Assembly: GCA_029260155.1 (NCBI GenBank)
Contig: JAJDDU010000455.1
Location: 1 to 8,409 of the forward strand
From: Phycisphaerae bacterium
Lineage (GTDB): Bacteria; Planctomycetota; Phycisphaerae; UBA1845
Length of the DNA stretch: 8,409 nt
Direction: 5' to 3'
Shown here: one piece after another, positions 7,001 through 8,409 of the stretch
Position numbering within the stretch: position 1 is the stretch's first letter
How the letters are laid out: every line of letters begins with the position of its first letter
Made by a program: the position numbers and the translations under genes
The notes under the pieces: model-generated
What the model saw: only the letters and a program-made list of their open reading frames with translations
Database searches by the model: none
Told to the model about the DNA's origin: nothing

Positions 7001-8145
7001 CTGGGAACATCATCGACTCCTCCATCACCACGGCGAAAATTGCCAACAACACCATCGGCGTGGCTGACATCGCCACCGGAGGCGTTGCAGGTTCCGAGAT
7101 CCTTGATGGCTCTATCACGGCCGCTGATATCGCCACAGACGGCGTCGGCGCTGCGGAGATTGCGGCGGGCGCGGTCGGTTCCTCAGAGTTGGCCACCAGC
7201 TCCGTCACAAGCACGGACATTCTAGACGGTACCGTCACCGGGGCGGACATTTCGTCCAACACCATCACGGCCATAGACATAGCAACTGGGGGCGTTGGCA
7301 GTGCGGAAATCCTGGACAACTCGATCACCACCGCTGACATCGCTACCAATGGTGTCGGGGCATCCGAGATTGCGGCTAACGCTGTGGGAACTTCGGAGAT
7401 TGCTACCAACGGTGTCGGGGCTGCGGAAATCGCGTCGGGTGCGGTCGGATCCTCTGAGCTGGCCACGGGGGCCGTCACGAGCACGGATATTCTTGACGGT
7501 ACCGTTCAAGCTGTGGACATGCTCGACGAGGCCGGCGTCGCGTCCATTTCGACTACCGTTAACTACGCGCTAGCCGCGAATACAATACTCCGCACTCGAA
7601 CTATTACCGTGCCGGCGACCGGCTACGTTCTTGCCATAGCCACGTGCGAGGCAAGAATGCTCTCGAGCGGCGAGATCCCCGTCCTAAATCAGGCCGACTT
7701 TGGCGTTTCCACGTCTTCTACCTCCTTACCAACGAGTCAGGCTGTTCGTATGAGGCATTATCTCCCAACAGGCGCTTCGGTCTATGCGCCGGTGACCGTT
7801 CAGAAGTTGTTCAGCGTGAGCGCCGGATCACGCACGTTCTATTTCCTGGGCAAAGAGATCAATGGGAACGTCACGGCAACCGACAACACACTGACGCTCT
7901 TGTACTTCAGGACAGCTTACGGGTCTGTATCACTGACCGGCGACTCGGACGAAACCGAGGAATCGGCCGATCTAGCACTGGACGACGGGATGCAAGATCA
8001 CGAAGCCGTTTCGGATTCGTCCCCGCCAACTGCGGAAGACGTTGAACGCGACGTGACGCGGATGCGCGACGAAGTCGAAGATCAGATCGCCGAGCTCGAG
8101 GCGCTGCTTACGCGAATCGATCAGACTACCGAGGCACTGCAATGA
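4018..8145 (+). CDS. Giant secreted modular repeat protein, phage tail-fibre-like, 1375 residues
   Basis: Probable surface or extracellular fibre; no enzymatic motif is seen. The signal peptide is about residues 1-33 (hydrophobic SVVLLLLGMSVSPVFG). Residues 36-145 form a beta-rich N-terminal domain of the 'FQG...DS.G.P.TGTVDLTFGLYDA' type common in bacterial tail-fibre-like proteins, with a calcium-loop motif at 74-82. Eight V/F/W-G-[IV]-G motifs follow, embedded in three repeats of 91-96 residues (226-506) and two of 83-88 residues (669-839). Between these repeat sets is a 10-cysteine module (588-634). Next come FPDGSTQ (955-961), a glycine linker, GVLSGTYPNPF, eighteen decapeptides (992-1171), a beta-rich domain (about 1172-1305), an acidic stretch and a C-terminal coiled coil (about 1342-1375). 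Unlike many relatives it shows no obvious peptidase S74 autochaperone domain at its end. The ATG at 4018 is chosen for its AGGAG site and signal peptide. The stop overlaps the next gene. Function in adhesion, biofilm or envelope structure is inference. Confidence 0.9.
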   Translation: MAAFKNRGSAQQVIARASVVLLLLGMSVSPVFGATAGKLSFQGLIKDSLGDPITGTVDLTFGLYDAEVGGNLLDMNGDGLPDPFADIQTVLGVVATNGILSTEFGPVSPKVSGPAFPGLPDTDLWLEVTVDGAPLSRLKVPTAPAVAEQLNVPGTSFEAVVVDKDTGKVGIGGAPDGSATATLQVLGSARALSGIITPSVSSLGSGNFDIKIGTTKVITVDTDGLVGVGTETPEAKFHIKDTIAEIKVESSDPLGKAEIVLKAGLAPENSQLLSEFRITKDAGGKTTLDAGDDLELKTDSVGEFTFIKGTQEVVKFDSAGNVGVGESNPTAKVHVKTSTAMADIKIETTNPTGKAELTLESGPVGSVSKFSKDPVTGKTTVDVADGDLEMKTSPSGKHSWTKGTTEAGVIDGAGNWGIGESNPTAKLHVKTATPIADIKIENESPTGKAEIILVPGGGSSGKITKDAVLGKLIVDAGDDIEFKVGVGNTHIFKEDTAEVAKIAGGKFGVGVDPTAGPEKFQVAGDTKVTGKVDATELGATNKISVGLSALNGIAGVAALEITADGISKTDGTPLILDADISFEPTSDCCSAHGGTGCVDAICAADVCSEIPDCCTVAWTQSCADNAVFFCPGICGPKDLDISGKVQAGDGIVIKSASLGESPGGAAAGVGVKEEFGRLAATTQDTSGAQATRLELGGGGDDADVKFKSGAAGAESTQMTIKGATGNVGIGTSAPADKLDVTGGGVRISSSAGVGSSVGVKEDSSKLTATTEDTSGAQAARLEVGGGADAADVSFKSGAAGAETPTVTIKGDGKVGIGTAAPLGKLHVAGGSLVMDNNQAIRVKDTGGTPRNVLFMNGPTVKVVNDTTGDIQLQTAGLERLTVKTGGNVGIGNTNPAEALDVAGNIKATGTLRTGNSIVIDGVTDTITATTGTIGFDNENLTTSGIIESTVGGFKFPDGSTQITAGGGGGPPTGAAGGVLSGTYPNPFMAANAVATGNIIDSSITTAKIANNTIGVADIATGGVAGSEILDGSITAADIATDGVGAAEIAAGAVGSSELATSSVTSTDILDGTVTGADISSNTITAIDIATGGVGSAEILDNSITTADIATNGVGASEIAANAVGTSEIATNGVGAAEIASGAVGSSELATGAVTSTDILDGTVQAVDMLDEAGVASISTTVNYALAANTILRTRTITVPATGYVLAIATCEARMLSSGEIPVLNQADFGVSTSSTSLPTSQAVRMRHYLPTGASVYAPVTVQKLFSVSAGSRTFYFLGKEINGNVTATDNTLTLLYFRTAYGSVSLTGDSDETEESADLALDDGMQDHEAVSDSSPPTAEDVERDVTRMRDEVEDQIAELEALLTRIDQTTEALQ
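4237..4263 (+). other. Calcium-loop-like motif in the N-terminal domain
   Basis: Residues 74-82 read D-M-N-G-D-G-L-P-D, matching the DxNxDGxxD pattern of dockerin, EF-hand-like and thrombospondin type-3 calcium loops. It is a single copy in an apparent insert between two beta strands, so calcium binding is plausible but unproven. Confidence 0.5.
4693..5535 (+). repeat. Three tandem coding repeats of 273-288 bp (family A)
   Basis: Copies start at 4693, 4981 and 5263 and run to 5535, encoding 96, 94 and 91 residues. Each begins with a V/W-G-[VI]-G-x-x-x-P-x-A-K motif, continues through AxIKxExxxPxGKAE and xxKD...GK...D...D[LI]E, and ends near a Gly-Asn or Gly-Lys before the next motif. Copies 2 and 3 are nearly identical in DNA around 4990 and 5272 (GGCGAGTCGAATCCGAC then GCCAAG), pointing to fairly recent duplication. 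Confidence 0.85.
5779..5919 (+). other. Ten-cysteine module within the fibre protein
   Basis: Residues 588-634 hold ten cysteines in 47 residues, including two CC pairs, with the order CC-x(8)-C-x(4)-C-x(4)-C-x(5)-CC-x(7)-C and two near the end. Landmarks are DCCSAHG, DAICAADVC, DCCTVAW and SCADNA. Very similar short modules recur in planctomycete secreted proteins, to my knowledge without an assigned function. The rest of the mature protein has almost no cysteine, so disulfide bonding here in an exported protein is likely. Confidence 0.75.
6022..6534 (+). repeat. Two tandem coding repeats of 264 and 249 bp plus a degenerate third (family B)
   Basis: Copy 1 (6022-6285) and copy 2 (6286-6534) encode VGVKE, then L-x-ATT-x-DTSGAQA, R-LE-x-GGG, ADV-x-FKSGAAGAE and xTIKG before a VGIGT-x-AP motif. 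Their DNA is also closely similar, with long shared runs around 6070 and 6334. A third, diverged copy starts near 6535 (IRVKD) and ends with the eighth VGIG motif at 6679. Confidence 0.85.
6991..7530 (+). repeat. Eighteen in-frame 30-bp repeats encoding decapeptides
   Basis: The array is exactly 540 bp, 18 units of 10 residues with no insertion or deletion. The consensus is x-[VI]-[TG]-x-[AS]-[DE]-[IL]-[AL]-[TD]-[GN], for example GVGAAEIAAG and SITTADIATN. The hydrophobic V and I positions recur at fixed spacing, as expected for a regular beta-solenoid or fibre stalk. A higher-order pattern is visible: units 3-6 match units 10-13 (offset 210 bp), and units 6-9 match units 15-18 (offset 270 bp), implying block duplication plus a two-unit expansion. 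Confidence 0.9.
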
Positions 8146-8409
8146 AAGGTCTTGCCATGAATCAATCTACTCAGGGGATTGTCAATGGTCGCGGCTTGGT
8201 GTGTTGGGCTCTGGTCGTCGCGGTGACTTTGCTCGCCGGGCCGGTTCTGGCTGAGCCCGCCATCGTCGCGACGCTGGAGTGCGGCACCATCTCCAAGGGC
8301 GGCGGGATGACTTCAAACGGGTCCGTGGGCGTCATCGGCCAGGCGGTGGCCGGCAAGATGACCAGCGCGACCCACACCATCGACGTCGGCATTGTGCCGT
8401 GCCTCGGCC
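8142..8409 (+). CDS. Secreted Gly/Ser-rich 'GGG-TS-GG...IGQ' protein, N-terminal part only
   Basis: The frame is open to the window edge (89 residues seen). A signal peptide ends near residue 37 (CWALVVAVTLLAGPVLA then EPA). The mature start contains ATLECGTISKGGG-MTSNGS-VGVIGQAVAGKMTS-ATHTIDVG. This follows the pattern I know from planctomycete and myxococcal secreted proteins, where a 'GGG-TSSGG-Y-L-GTIGQ-AG-MSGG-Y-GGFW' segment recurs, though aromatic positions are changed here. The start ATG overlaps the stop of the giant gene as ATGA, with GAGG 7 nt upstream, suggesting translational coupling. An in-frame ATG at 8157 with AAAGGT 6 nt upstream is an alternative start. Function is unknown; cotranscription suggests work with the fibre protein at the cell surface. 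Confidence 0.8.
   Translation, partial: MKGLAMNQSTQGIVNGRGLVCWALVVAVTLLAGPVLAEPAIVATLECGTISKGGGMTSNGSVGVIGQAVAGKMTSATHTIDVGIVPCLG

Noticed and set aside
4140..7484. Series of long minus-strand open frames (up to 284 codons) opposite the giant gene
   Set aside because: They are antisense shadows of GC-rich repetitive coding sequence, have no domains, and the plus-strand product has a signal peptide, ribosome site and clear repeats.
6991..7530. CRISPR array or satellite reading of the 30-bp periodic region
   Set aside because: There are no unique spacers between units; the periodicity is in-frame, diverges at synonymous sites and encodes a continuous decapeptide repeat.

Overview
The window looks like chromosomal DNA of a Planctomycetota-type bacterium, with Myxococcota or a related lineage as the alternative. 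This rests on GC-rich coding sequence, very large secreted repeat proteins with phage-tail-fibre-like modules, a small Cys-rich module with paired cysteines of a kind I associate with planctomycete surface proteins, and a final secreted protein of the Gly/Ser-rich 'GGG-TS-GG...IGQ' type often found beside them. This is inference from protein style, not a database match.

Layout. The left part (1-3586) is read on the minus strand. From upstream to downstream it holds a 64-residue membrane-anchored zinc-ribbon protein (3392-3586), a 470-bp gap with several inverted repeats, a 698-residue secreted HtrA/Deg serine protease with an intact catalytic triad and about four PDZ-like domains (825-2921), and, directly after it, a second secreted trypsin-fold protein (1 to about 798, cut by the window edge). 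The second protein has lost the catalytic histidine and is probably a pseudoprotease. The last two genes are 5-26 bp apart and look like one operon.

A 431-bp divergent intergenic region (3587-4017) follows. It has no convincing gene but contains two nested or simple stem-loops. The right part is read on the plus strand. It holds one huge secreted repeat protein of 1375 residues (4018-8145) and, overlapping its stop codon by ATGA, the start of another secreted protein (8142 to the edge).

The large protein is modular. In order it has a signal peptide, an N-terminal beta-sandwich-like domain with a calcium-loop motif, eight 'VGIG' tail-fibre-type motifs within two families of longer repeats (three copies of about 94 residues, two of about 85 plus a degenerate third), a 10-cysteine module, an 'FPDGSTQ' segment and glycine linker, eighteen indel-free decapeptide repeats, a beta-rich C-terminal domain and a terminal coiled coil. 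I infer a long fibrous, probably oligomeric, cell-surface or extracellular protein. The HtrA/pseudoprotease pair is more likely an envelope quality-control unit. A functional link between the two halves is possible but not shown by the sequence.
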